Shown piece after piece: positions 19,417-27,769 of a DNA stretch of 64,000 nucleotides. This stretch comes from JACJYM01 sp965230495 (GTDB lineage: Bacteria; Bacteroidota; Bacteroidia; Chitinophagales; Saprospiraceae). The position numbers and the translations under genes were made by a program. Below the pieces are notes generated by a model. That model did not search any database. It was not told the DNA's origin and saw nothing but the letters and a program-made list of their open reading frames with translations. The stretch is taken from NCBI GenBank assembly GCA_965230495.1, contig OZ246004.1:3596001-3660000 (forward strand), written 5' to 3'. How positions within the stretch are numbered: the stretch's first letter is position 1; each line of letters begins with the position of its first letter.

Positions 19417-19737
19417 ATGAACAAGAAAATATTGTATAATGTGACTGTTAAGGTGGCGAGAGATGTAGTAGACGACTGGTATAAGTGGATGCAGGAAACA
19501 CATATTCCTGATGTCATGAATACAGGTAAATTCGAAAGATACCTGATGACAAAAATATTGGGAGATGATGATAGGGATGGTTCAACGTATGCTATTCAAT
19601 ACATTTGTAAGAATATGGAAATCCTACTGGATTATAATAAAAATGAAGCACCAGCACTCCAAAAGGAACATACTGATAGATATGGGCAAAATTGCTTAGC
19701 GTTTAGAACAATAATGGAAGTTGAAAGTGAAGGATAA
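19417..19737 (+). CDS. DUF4286 family protein
   Basis: 106 aa, no signal peptide. Matches the small DUF4286 family of Bacteroidota: MNKKILYNVTVKVARDVVDD at the start, then WMQETHIPDVMNTGKF and a central YAIQYICKNMEILLDY strand-helix, ending AFRTIMEVES. The fold is thought to be ferredoxin-like. Function not known. It lies 12 nt upstream of the semialdehyde dehydrogenase and is probably cotranscribed. Confidence 0.85.
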   Translation: MNKKILYNVTVKVARDVVDDWYKWMQETHIPDVMNTGKFERYLMTKILGDDDRDGSTYAIQYICKNMEILLDYNKNEAPALQKEHTDRYGQNCLAFRTIMEVESEG

Positions 19738-19749
19738 AGTCTATCTAAA

Positions 19750-21183
19750 ATGGAAATAAAGAACTACATAAATGGCAAATTAGTAAGCTCGAATAACACG
19801 ATTGATATTTTTGATCCTTCAGTTGGAGAAGTGTATGGGCAAGCACCTAACTCAACGAAAGAAGATGTGGATCAGGCTGTGGTATCGGCCAAAGAATCTT
19901 TTCATGAGTGGTCCAAAACTTCTATAGGAGAAAGAAGCCGATTACTTCATCGAATTGCTGATTTGATTGACAGAGATTTGGATAAACTGGCAAAAGCTGA
20001 ATCCAAAGATAATGGGAAACCCTTTTGGTTAGCTAAAAAAGTAGATATACCCAGGGCCTCATCCAATTTTAGGTACTTTGCAAATGCCATTACTCAGTTT
20101 TCAAGTGAGTGTTTCGAAAACGTTGGCAATAACTCAATTAACTATACACTTAATGAACCATTAGGCCCAGTGGCATGTATTTCACCATGGAATTTACCTT
20201 TGTATCTATTTAGTTGGAAAATAGCTCCCGCTCTGGCCGTGGGAAATACAGTGGTAGCAAAACCTTCTGAGGTCACTCCTATGACGGCTTTTTTACTATC
20301 TGAACTGTGTATTGAAGCTGGACTGCCCAAAGGGGTTTTAAATATAATTCATGGTGAGGGTCATGTAGTTGGAGATGCTTTGACGAATCATAAAGACATT
20401 AAAGCTATTTCTTTTACAGGAAGCACACGTGTAGGTAATGAGATAGCTAAAATAGCGGCACGAGATTTTAAAAAAGTGTCGTTGGAAATGGGTGGTAAAA
20501 ATCCTAATCTGATTTTTGCTGATTGTGATTATGATAAAATGCTTAAAACGACTATTAGCTCTTCTTTTGCAAATCAAGGGCAAATCTGCCTATGCGGCTC
20601 AAGAGTTTTAGTAGAAGAATCAATCTATGAAAAATTTAAGGAAGACTTTCTTGCCATGGTTAGAAATATTAAAGTGGGCTTACCAAATGCAAATGATACT
20701 AAGTTGGGGGCTATTGTTTCTAAACCTCATTATGAAAAAATCAAGAGCTATATAGAAATTGCGAAATCGGAAGGAGGTAGAATTATACATGGAGGAGAGG
20801 CGGTGCATCCTAATGGGGGAGAGAATGGATGGTATATTCAACCAACAGTAATAGAAGGGTTAAACCAGAAATGCAGAACTAATCAAGAGGAAATATTTGG
20901 CCCTGTGGTAACCCTTGAGAGTTTTAAAGGAGATGAAGAGGCAATTGAAAAAGCAAATGCGACTGATTATGGACTTTCAGCAACTATCTGGACTCAAAAT
21001 TTGACAAGAGCCCATAAGATGGCAAAAGAGTTGGAAGCAGGAATAGTTTGGATAAATACTTGGTTAAATAGAGATTTGAGAACTCCTTTTGGAGGGGTAA
21101 AAAATTCAGGAATGGGTAGAGAAGGAGGTTTTGAAGCACTTCGCTTTTTTACGGAGCCTAAAAATGTGTGTATTCAATTATAA
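19750..21183 (+). CDS. 2-aminomuconate/2-hydroxymuconate semialdehyde dehydrogenase-type ALDH
   Basis: 477 aa NAD-dependent aldehyde dehydrogenase. Catalytic Cys280 in GQICLCGSR, general base Glu246 in LEMGGKNP, the PWN motif (N148) and the EEIFGPV motif (380-386). The C-terminal NTWLNRDLRTPFGG, with the Arg before the ..TPFGG, is the signature of the aminomuconate/hydroxymuconate semialdehyde branch that supplies the 2-oxopent-4-enoate-type substrates of the next gene. It would act in catechol or kynurenine-derived ring breakdown. Spacing to the hydratase gene is 3 nt. No dioxygenase, ACMSD or deaminase gene is in the window. Confidence 0.8.
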   Translation: MEIKNYINGKLVSSNNTIDIFDPSVGEVYGQAPNSTKEDVDQAVVSAKESFHEWSKTSIGERSRLLHRIADLIDRDLDKLAKAESKDNGKPFWLAKKVDIPRASSNFRYFANAITQFSSECFENVGNNSINYTLNEPLGPVACISPWNLPLYLFSWKIAPALAVGNTVVAKPSEVTPMTAFLLSELCIEAGLPKGVLNIIHGEGHVVGDALTNHKDIKAISFTGSTRVGNEIAKIAARDFKKVSLEMGGKNPNLIFADCDYDKMLKTTISSSFANQGQICLCGSRVLVEESIYEKFKEDFLAMVRNIKVGLPNANDTKLGAIVSKPHYEKIKSYIEIAKSEGGRIIHGGEAVHPNGGENGWYIQPTVIEGLNQKCRTNQEEIFGPVVTLESFKGDEEAIEKANATDYGLSATIWTQNLTRAHKMAKELEAGIVWINTWLNRDLRTPFGGVKNSGMGREGGFEALRFFTEPKNVCIQL

Positions 21184-21186
21184 AAT

Positions 21187-21963
21187 ATGGAAAACAGACT
21201 AAAAGAATTGGCAATAGCCCTGCGTGAGGCAGGTGAAAAAAAAATGACCATTGATCCTATTTTTGATAAAATTGACAATGATGTTGAGTTAGCATATAAG
21301 GTACAACAGGTCAATACCCTTCATAAACTGAATCAAGGACATAGAATAGTTGGAAAGAAAATTGGACTAACCTCACTGGCAGTGCAACAGCAATTTGGAA
21401 TAGATCAACCTGATTTTGGAATTCTATTTGAAGACATGGAGGTTTTGAATAGACTTTCTTTATCGATTTCTGAAGTTGTTCAACCAAAAGTAGAAGCAGA
21501 GATAGCTTTTGTAATGGCTGAAGATCTAGATTATGATAAACTGACCATTATTGATATCATGAGTGCTATTGATTATGCACTTCCGGCGATAGAAATAGTA
21601 GGAAGCCGAGTAGAAAACTGGAATATTAAGATAGCAGATACAATAGCAGATAATGCCTCGGCAAGCCATTATGTAGTTGGGCATACTCCAAGAACATTGG
21701 ATGAATTCGATGTAGTTAATTGTCGTATGGAAATGACCATTAACAATCAGTTGATGTCTGAAGGGTCTGGGGTTAATTGCATGGGCTCACCGTTGAATGC
21801 CGTTTTATGGCTGGCCAATACAATGGCTAAGAATGGAACACCTCTTGAGGCGGGAGAACTTATTCTATCAGGTTCTTTGGGGAAAATGGCCAATGTGAAT
21901 GCAGGAGATAAAGTAGAAGCTACTTTTGAAGGGTTGGGCAACGTAAGTGTAACTTTTACTTAG
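21187..21963 (+). CDS. 2-oxopent-4-enoate hydratase-type enzyme (MhpD/FAH superfamily)
   Basis: 258 aa. Typical MhpD/DmpE signature: IVGKKIGLTSLAVQQQFGID, then VQPKVEAEIAFVM (metal-binding E-x-E), YALPAIEIVGSRVENW, WLANTMAKNGTPLEAGELIL and SGSL near the end. It would hydrate 2-oxopent-4-enoate-type products. The 4-oxalocrotonate decarboxylase relatives share the fold, so that alternative cannot be excluded. It follows the semialdehyde dehydrogenase by 3 nt, so the two act in one pathway. No aldolase (MhpE-like) gene is in the window, so the route is incomplete here. Confidence 0.78.
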   Translation: MENRLKELAIALREAGEKKMTIDPIFDKIDNDVELAYKVQQVNTLHKLNQGHRIVGKKIGLTSLAVQQQFGIDQPDFGILFEDMEVLNRLSLSISEVVQPKVEAEIAFVMAEDLDYDKLTIIDIMSAIDYALPAIEIVGSRVENWNIKIADTIADNASASHYVVGHTPRTLDEFDVVNCRMEMTINNQLMSEGSGVNCMGSPLNAVLWLANTMAKNGTPLEAGELILSGSLGKMANVNAGDKVEATFEGLGNVSVTFT

Positions 21964-22074
21964 ACAATTGTTATATTTACAAAAACACAATATATGGAAC
22001 GAACTCATTTAATACAGTAAGATAATTGCCTGAGAGTTTCGTATAGCAATAAAAAAAACACTGAAAATATACAT

Positions 22075-22770
22075 ATGAATAAAGTGGTTAAGAATGCCAA
22101 CGAAGCAATAAAAGGTATCGGAAATAACATGACCCTAATGTTAGGTGGGTTTGGACTGTGTGGTATACCGGAAAATTGTATTTCAGCATTAGTAGAAGCG
22201 GAAATAATGGGTTTAACATGTATTTCTAATAATGCAGGTGTAGACGATTTTGGTTTGGGATTATTACTTCAGAAGAAACAGATAAAAAAAATGATTTCTT
22301 CTTATGTTGGTGAGAATGCAGAATTTGAAAGACAAATGCTAAGTGGTGAGTTGGAGGTGGACTTGGTTCCACAGGGTTCTTTGGCCGCTAGGTGTTATGC
22401 CGCGGGAGCAGGAATTCCCGCTTTTTATACTCCCGCTGGTTACGGAACCGAGGTCGCAGAGGGAAAAGAGGTAAAAGAGTTTGACGGCAAACCTCACTTA
22501 TTAGAACATGCTTTTCATGCTGACTTTGCCATTGTAAAAGCATGGAAGGGAGATAGAATGGGAAACTTGATATATAAAGGGACGGCCAGAAATTTCAATC
22601 CATTGATGGCAATGGCAGGAAAAATTACAATAGCGGAGGTAGAAGAATTAGTGGAGCCGGGAGAACTAGATCCAAATTTTATACATACGCCGGGTATTTT
22701 TGTTCAACGCATTTTTGAGGGTACAAACTATGAAAAACGCATTGAGCAAAGAACTGTAAGAAAAAGATAA
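22075..22770 (+). CDS. scoA: 3-oxoacid CoA-transferase subunit A
   Basis: 231 aa, subunit A of succinyl-CoA:3-ketoacid CoA-transferase (SCOT). Conserved GGFGLCGIPENCI (35-47) near the N-terminus, a GENAEFERQMLSGELEVDLVP stretch (about 75-100) and GTEVAEGKEVKEFDGKPHLL. Transfers CoA from succinyl-CoA to acetoacetate, feeding ketone-body or aromatic-derived acetyl units into acetyl-CoA. Subunit B follows 21 nt downstream. There are 111 nt between it and the upstream hydratase gene, so a separate promoter is possible. Confidence 0.92.
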   Translation: MNKVVKNANEAIKGIGNNMTLMLGGFGLCGIPENCISALVEAEIMGLTCISNNAGVDDFGLGLLLQKKQIKKMISSYVGENAEFERQMLSGELEVDLVPQGSLAARCYAAGAGIPAFYTPAGYGTEVAEGKEVKEFDGKPHLLEHAFHADFAIVKAWKGDRMGNLIYKGTARNFNPLMAMAGKITIAEVEELVEPGELDPNFIHTPGIFVQRIFEGTNYEKRIEQRTVRKR

Positions 22771-22791
22771 TTTAGAACCAGAATAAGAATC

Positions 22792-23448
22792 ATGTTAGAT
22801 AAAAATGGAATAGCGAAAAGAATCGCACGGGAATTAAGAGATGGATGGTATGTGAATCTAGGTATAGGAATACCCACATTAATCGCTAATCATATTCCTG
22901 AAGGCATTAGTGTTGAATTTCAATCTGAGAATGGAATTCTCGGTATGGGACCTTTCCCTTATGAAGGAGAAGAAGATGCCGATATGATCAATGCTGGTAA
23001 ACAAACCATTACAGCTATGTCTGGGGCCAGTATTTTTGATTCTGCGACAAGTTTTGCCATGATACGAGGGAAACATATTCAGTTGACAGTTCTGGGAGCA
23101 ATGGAAGTGTCTGATAACGGAGATATAGCAAATTGGAAAATTCCAGGTAAAATGGTTAAAGGTATGGGTGGGGCTATGGACTTAGTGGCTTCGGCGGATA
23201 ACATAATCGTTGCTATGATGCATACAAATAAAAGAGGAGAATCCAAATTGCTAAAGAAGTGTACCTTGCCACTTACGGGAGTTAATTGTGTAAAAAAGAT
23301 CGTTACCAATTTAGCGGTATTAGATGTTACACCTGAGGGCTTTAAATTATTGGAAAGAGCTCCGGGAGTTTCTGTTGATGAGATAAAGGAGGCGACAGAA
23401 GGAAGGCTAGTGATAGAAGGCGATATTCCAGAAATGAATCTTGGCTAG
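22792..23448 (+). CDS. scoB: 3-oxoacid CoA-transferase subunit B
   Basis: 218 aa, subunit B with the catalytic glutamate E46 in FQSENGILGMGP and the GIPTLIANHIPEGI motif (about 26-40). Later segments, such as GGAMDLVASADNIIVAMMHT and GVSVDEIKEATEGRL, fit the family. It forms the thioester-bearing enzyme with ScoA encoded just upstream. The nadK gene starts 6 nt downstream, so the gene is part of a longer transcript. Confidence 0.93.
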   Translation: MLDKNGIAKRIARELRDGWYVNLGIGIPTLIANHIPEGISVEFQSENGILGMGPFPYEGEEDADMINAGKQTITAMSGASIFDSATSFAMIRGKHIQLTVLGAMEVSDNGDIANWKIPGKMVKGMGGAMDLVASADNIIVAMMHTNKRGESKLLKKCTLPLTGVNCVKKIVTNLAVLDVTPEGFKLLERAPGVSVDEIKEATEGRLVIEGDIPEMNLG

Positions 23449-23454
23449 AAGATC

Positions 23455-24339
23455 ATGCGTATTCTTTTATTTGGTAAGAGGGTTTTGGCAAATGATGTGG
23501 ATCATTTAAAATTGATCTTATCGGTTTCTAGAGAAATTGGGATGGAAATTTTTTTTGATGCCAATTTATATTCCCAACTAGACAAAATTGACTCTTCATT
23601 AGCTTCGAATTATACAACAGTATCAGGTGTAAAAGAAATTAAAGAAAAGAAAATAGAACTTTTACTTAGTTTAGGTGGAGATGGTACTATTTTAAGAGCT
23701 GTCACTGCTGTTATGGATAGCCAGATTCCGATACTTGGAATCAACCTCGGAAGATTAGGCTTTCTGGCAAGTACAGAAAAGAGTAGAACTAAAGAGGCTT
23801 TGCTGGCGGTAAAAAATAGAGAATTAAAGATAGAGCAAAGATCTTTGCTTACCGTAAATGCCGATTTCGATATATTTATAGGTGAAAACATAGCTCTTAA
23901 TGATTTTACTGTTATTAAAAGAGATAACTCAGCGATGATAACCATTCATACTTATATTGATGATGAATATCTAAATGCTATTTGGGCGGATGGGTTAATT
24001 ATTTCTACTCCTACCGGCTCGACTGGATACTCTCTTAGTTGTGGTGGACCAATAGTTTTTCCAGGCTCGGGAAATTTTGTGATTACTCCCATCGCTCCAC
24101 ATAATTTAACGGTAAGGCCTATTATTATATCTGATGACAAAAAAATAAAACTAAGAATAGAGGGACGTACGGATAGTTTTTTATGTACACTGGATTCAAG
24201 ACATGAAATAGTGCCGATGAGTCACGAGATTTTGGTGAGTAAATGTAACTATAGTGTTAATCTTGCTTCTTTAAGCAATACTACTTTTATTTCCACAGTC
24301 AGTGAAAAGTTGAACTGGGGGTTAGATAACCGAAATTAA
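23455..24339 (+). CDS. nadK: NAD kinase
   Basis: 294 aa. ATP-dependent phosphorylation of NAD+ to NADP+. GGDGT (74-78) is the family signature, followed by the ALND (147-150) and the conserved GSTGYS (188-193) that binds the nicotinamide nucleotide. Length is typical. Its stop overlaps the next start by one base (TAATG), so translation is coupled to the glycosyltransferase. It starts 6 nt after scoB, mixing cofactor synthesis with CoA transfer in one transcript. Confidence 0.95.
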   Translation: MRILLFGKRVLANDVDHLKLILSVSREIGMEIFFDANLYSQLDKIDSSLASNYTTVSGVKEIKEKKIELLLSLGGDGTILRAVTAVMDSQIPILGINLGRLGFLASTEKSRTKEALLAVKNRELKIEQRSLLTVNADFDIFIGENIALNDFTVIKRDNSAMITIHTYIDDEYLNAIWADGLIISTPTGSTGYSLSCGGPIVFPGSGNFVITPIAPHNLTVRPIIISDDKKIKLRIEGRTDSFLCTLDSRHEIVPMSHEILVSKCNYSVNLASLSNTTFISTVSEKLNWGLDNRN

Positions 24340-25418
24340 TGATCACAATATTTTGGTACATCCTGATAGGTACACTTGTGATCCATCTGAGCTACTACGT
24401 TTTTTTGTTTTCGAGACTAACATTTTATAGAAATACGCAAGAAAAGCTTACATCTTATGTTCCGTTAAGTCTTATAGTATGTTATAAAAATGATAAAGAA
24501 AATGTAGAAAGAAATCTACCATATTGGTTGGAACAACAATATCCTGAATTCGAAATAATATTGGTAGATGATTTTTCGGATTCTGATCAGCAGGTACTGG
24601 TGGATGATTCGAAGGTGAGAATAATAAAAGCAAGTAAGGATATTCCAGGAAAAAAACAAGCCCTTATCGATGGTATTAAATACTCAAGGTTTGAAACTAT
24701 CCTATTGACAGATGCAGATTGTAAACCTCTATCAAAGCACTGGATGAGAGCAATGGTAGATTCCTTAGGAAGCAAGCAAATTGTCTTGGGTTTTGGGGGG
24801 TATTATGATAAAAAAGGATGGGTTAACCATTTTGCAAGGTTTGAAACTTTTATAACAGCTGTCCAATATATGTCATATGCATTAGCGGGTTTACCCTATA
24901 TGGGAGTGGGTAGAAATCTGTTGTATAAAAAAGAATGTTTGCCTTTGGATTGGGATGTTTTACTTCACGATGGGTTGATATCAGGAGATGATGATATGAT
25001 GATTCAACGTATTGCCAATTCCAAAAATGTTTCAATATGTTTCAATGATATGGGATTCACTTATTCAGACGCAGTGGGGACTTGGAGTTCACTTGAACGA
25101 CAAAAAGTCAGACATCATAGTACTTCAGTGAAATATCAACCGGTTCATAAACTTTTGTTAGGGATATATGCAGTTACGCACATATTATTTTGGACCCTGA
25201 GTGTATTGATGTTGATTTTTGGTGTTTCTTTTTTTCTAATCTTTGTGATCATAATAGTCAAATGGCTAGTTCAATTCTTGATATTATATAAGCCGGCATT
25301 AAAGCTTAAGTCTGAAGATTTAATGAAGTATTTTCCTTTATTAGATATTACATACTTTGTTTACATGGTTATTTTTGCACCTTTACTTTTATTTAAAAAG
25401 AATCATATTTGGAAATAG
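24339..25418 (+). CDS. Family 2 glycosyltransferase, membrane-anchored
   Basis: 359 aa. N-terminal transmembrane helix (about 3-25), a GT-A catalytic domain (about 44-250) with VDDFSD (metal/nucleotide), DxD-like TDADCKP, acceptor-side SGDDDMM and the RQKVRHHST segment replacing the QxxRW motif, and two or three transmembrane helices at the C-terminus (about 275-345). The layout matches inner-membrane processive or polyprenyl-linked glycosyltransferases. Sugar and acceptor unknown. Overlaps nadK by 1 nt upstream and rsmG by 1 nt downstream. Confidence 0.85.
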   Translation: MITIFWYILIGTLVIHLSYYVFLFSRLTFYRNTQEKLTSYVPLSLIVCYKNDKENVERNLPYWLEQQYPEFEIILVDDFSDSDQQVLVDDSKVRIIKASKDIPGKKQALIDGIKYSRFETILLTDADCKPLSKHWMRAMVDSLGSKQIVLGFGGYYDKKGWVNHFARFETFITAVQYMSYALAGLPYMGVGRNLLYKKECLPLDWDVLLHDGLISGDDDMMIQRIANSKNVSICFNDMGFTYSDAVGTWSSLERQKVRHHSTSVKYQPVHKLLLGIYAVTHILFWTLSVLMLIFGVSFFLIFVIIIVKWLVQFLILYKPALKLKSEDLMKYFPLLDITYFVYMVIFAPLLLFKKNHIWK

Positions 25419-26035
25419 TGGAGAAGTACTTTCCCGAATTAGATAAAGAACAGAAGGAGCAAATTGCGATGCTTCAGTCTTTATACGAAGAATGGAACAG
25501 TCAAATCAATGTGATTAGTAGGAAAGACATTGATAAAATTTTGGAGCATCATATTCTACATTCTTTGAGTATTGCAAAGTATATGGGGTTTGTTCCTGGA
25601 ACGGAAGTTTTTGATTTAGGAACGGGAGGAGGTTTTCCGGGAATACCTTTGGCGATTATGTATCCTGAGTCAAATTTTGTACTAGCTGATGGTACAGGGA
25701 AGAAAATCAAAGTAGTTAATGCAGTGATAGAATCTTTGGGATTGACGAACGCAAAAGGAATTCATCAAAGAGCAGAAGAACATAAGCAGAAATATGATTT
25801 TGTGGTTTCCAGAGCGGTAGCTAAGATAGATCAGTTGATGATTTGGAGTCGACGTCTGATTCATAACAAACACAAAAACAAATACCCCAATGGTTTGATC
25901 GCTTTAAAAGGAGGATTAATAAAGAAAGAATTGAAGTTACTCCCTAAAGGAGAGTATGCAGAATCTCGTCATATTTATAAATACTTTCCTCATGAATACT
26001 TTGAAGAAAAATATGTGGTGTACGTACAGGGTTAG
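25418..26035 (+). CDS. rsmG: 16S rRNA (guanine527-N7)-methyltransferase RsmG
   Basis: 206 aa from the GTG at 25418, which overlaps the preceding stop as TAGTG; a TTG at 25409 is possible but would overlap the upstream gene by 10 nt. The SAM-binding motif VFDLGTGGGFPGIPLAI (about 65-81) and the FVVSRAVAKIDQL segment are diagnostic of RsmG. The methylation of G527 in helix 18 of 16S rRNA is the known role. Short spacing (29 nt) to nadE suggests one transcript. Confidence 0.92.
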   Translation: MEKYFPELDKEQKEQIAMLQSLYEEWNSQINVISRKDIDKILEHHILHSLSIAKYMGFVPGTEVFDLGTGGGFPGIPLAIMYPESNFVLADGTGKKIKVVNAVIESLGLTNAKGIHQRAEEHKQKYDFVVSRAVAKIDQLMIWSRRLIHNKHKNKYPNGLIALKGGLIKKELKLLPKGEYAESRHIYKYFPHEYFEEKYVVYVQG

Positions 26036-26064
26036 TGAGAATAATGACCTAATTTTTAAATAAT

Positions 26065-27699
26065 ATGAAAATAGCGATAGCACAACTTAATTATCATATT
26101 GGAAATTTTGAAGGGAATACCAATAAAATGATAGAAGCTATTAACAAAGCTCTATTGGAAAATGCAGACTTGATTTGTTTCAGTGAATTGGCCACTTGTG
26201 GGTACCCTCCCCGAGATTTTTTGGAGTTCGATGATTTCATACATTTAGCAGAGGAGTGTATTAATACCTTATTAGACTATAGTCATGATATTGCTATCGT
26301 AGTGGGTAGTCCATCGAAGAATCCGGTTGCAGAAGGAAAGGATTTATACAACTCAGCATATTTCTTACACAAGGGAAAGATAGAAGGAGTTCAGCACAAA
26401 ACACTGTTACCCACATACGATATCTTTGATGAGTATAGATATTTTGAACCCGCTAGTAAGTGGTCGACTGTGGAATTTATGGGGAAGAAAATAGCCTTAA
26501 CAGTATGTGAGGATATTTGGGATGTTCATACCAACAATCCCCTATACACTATTGTGCCACTTGATGAGATGAAGGAAGAGAAGCCTGATTTAATTCTTAA
26601 TTTGTCGGCATCACCTTTTAATCCTAGACATACGGAAGAAAGATTTGAAGTGGTTCGTGCCAATGTCAGAAGATACGGCATTCCTATTTGTTATGTAAAT
26701 ACATGTGGAGCTCAAACTGAGATTATTTTTGATGGTGGAAGTATAGTAATGTGCCCTAACGAAAGTTTTGTAGAGTTACCGTATTTTGAAGAATCCCTTC
26801 AGTACTTTAATTTATCAGATTTAGAGGAAGGGATAGTAACAGAAGAACAAGAGAAAGATAGGGTAGCACTTATATATCAAGGTTTGATATGTGGTATTAA
26901 GAATTATTTTGGCAAATTAGGTTTTAAAAAGGCAATGTTGGGACTATCGGGAGGTATTGATTCCGCTGTAACTTTAGTTCTGGCGGCAGAAGCTCTTGGA
27001 CCGGATAATGTACGTGTACTGTTGATGCCATCACAATACAGCAGTGACCATAGCATAAATGATGCAAGGGAGCTTGCAGAAAATTTGGGTGTTATGTATG
27101 ATATTGTTCCGATAAAGCAAATATATAATAGCATATACAATGAGATCTCCCCTTTATTTGATGGAAAGGAGTTTAATGTAACGGAAGAAAATATTCAGGC
27201 ACGGATAAGAGGAATATTGAATATGGCAATATCCAACAAGCACGGACATATTTTACTAAATACTACAAATAAGAGCGAAATGGCAGTGGGATATGGAACT
27301 CTTTATGGTGATTTATGTGGTGGCCTTTCCGTGATAGGAGATGTGTACAAAATGGATGTATATAGATTGGCACGATATATCAATAGAAATAAAGAGATTA
27401 TTCCGGAGAATTCAATAGTAAAACCACCTTCAGCAGAATTGAGACCTAATCAAAAGGATAGTGACAGTCTACCGGATTATGAAGTGTTAGACAAAATATT
27501 GTTTCAGTATATCGAAATGCGTAAGGATCCTCAAGATATCATTGATATGGGGTATGAGGAAAAGCTGGTTAAAAGGATTCTGAGATTAGTTAATATTAAT
27601 GAATTTAAAAGACATCAAACGGCTCCCGTACTAAGAGTGTCTTCAAAGGCATTTGGAATGGGGAGAAGAATGCCTATTGTGGCAAAGTATTTGAGTTAA
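26065..27699 (+). CDS. nadE: Glutamine-dependent NAD+ synthetase
   Basis: 544 aa, a fused glutaminase and synthetase. The N-terminal nitrilase domain has the catalytic triad E41, K112 and C148 (LTVCEDIWD); the C-terminal domain has the PP-loop SGGIDS (295-300) and the conserved NKSEMAVGYGTLYGDLCGG (about 405-425). Converts deamido-NAD to NAD+ with ammonia from glutamine. Its position two genes after nadK places two NAD(P) enzymes in one run. A promoter for the next gene lies directly downstream at 27720-27747. Confidence 0.96.
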   Translation: MKIAIAQLNYHIGNFEGNTNKMIEAINKALLENADLICFSELATCGYPPRDFLEFDDFIHLAEECINTLLDYSHDIAIVVGSPSKNPVAEGKDLYNSAYFLHKGKIEGVQHKTLLPTYDIFDEYRYFEPASKWSTVEFMGKKIALTVCEDIWDVHTNNPLYTIVPLDEMKEEKPDLILNLSASPFNPRHTEERFEVVRANVRRYGIPICYVNTCGAQTEIIFDGGSIVMCPNESFVELPYFEESLQYFNLSDLEEGIVTEEQEKDRVALIYQGLICGIKNYFGKLGFKKAMLGLSGGIDSAVTLVLAAEALGPDNVRVLLMPSQYSSDHSINDARELAENLGVMYDIVPIKQIYNSIYNEISPLFDGKEFNVTEENIQARIRGILNMAISNKHGHILLNTTNKSEMAVGYGTLYGDLCGGLSVIGDVYKMDVYRLARYINRNKEIIPENSIVKPPSAELRPNQKDSDSLPDYEVLDKILFQYIEMRKDPQDIIDMGYEEKLVKRILRLVNINEFKRHQTAPVLRVSSKAFGMGRRMPIVAKYLS

Positions 27700-27719
27700 A
27701 AGGTATTGGAGAACATCAG

Positions 27720-27747
27720 TTGCAAGATGACCAAATGATTATCTTTG
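27720..27747 (+). promoter_or_regulatory. Predicted Bacteroidota-type promoter of the HEAT-cyclophilin gene
   Basis: A TTG at 27720-27722 and TATCTTTG at 27740-27747 with a 17-nt spacer fit the Bacteroidota -33/-7 consensus (TTG and TAnnTTTG). The ATG at 27770 lies 22 nt further. No start-site data; inferred from sequence. Confidence 0.6.
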
Positions 27748-27769
27748 CAATTATAAAGATTTGTACTTA

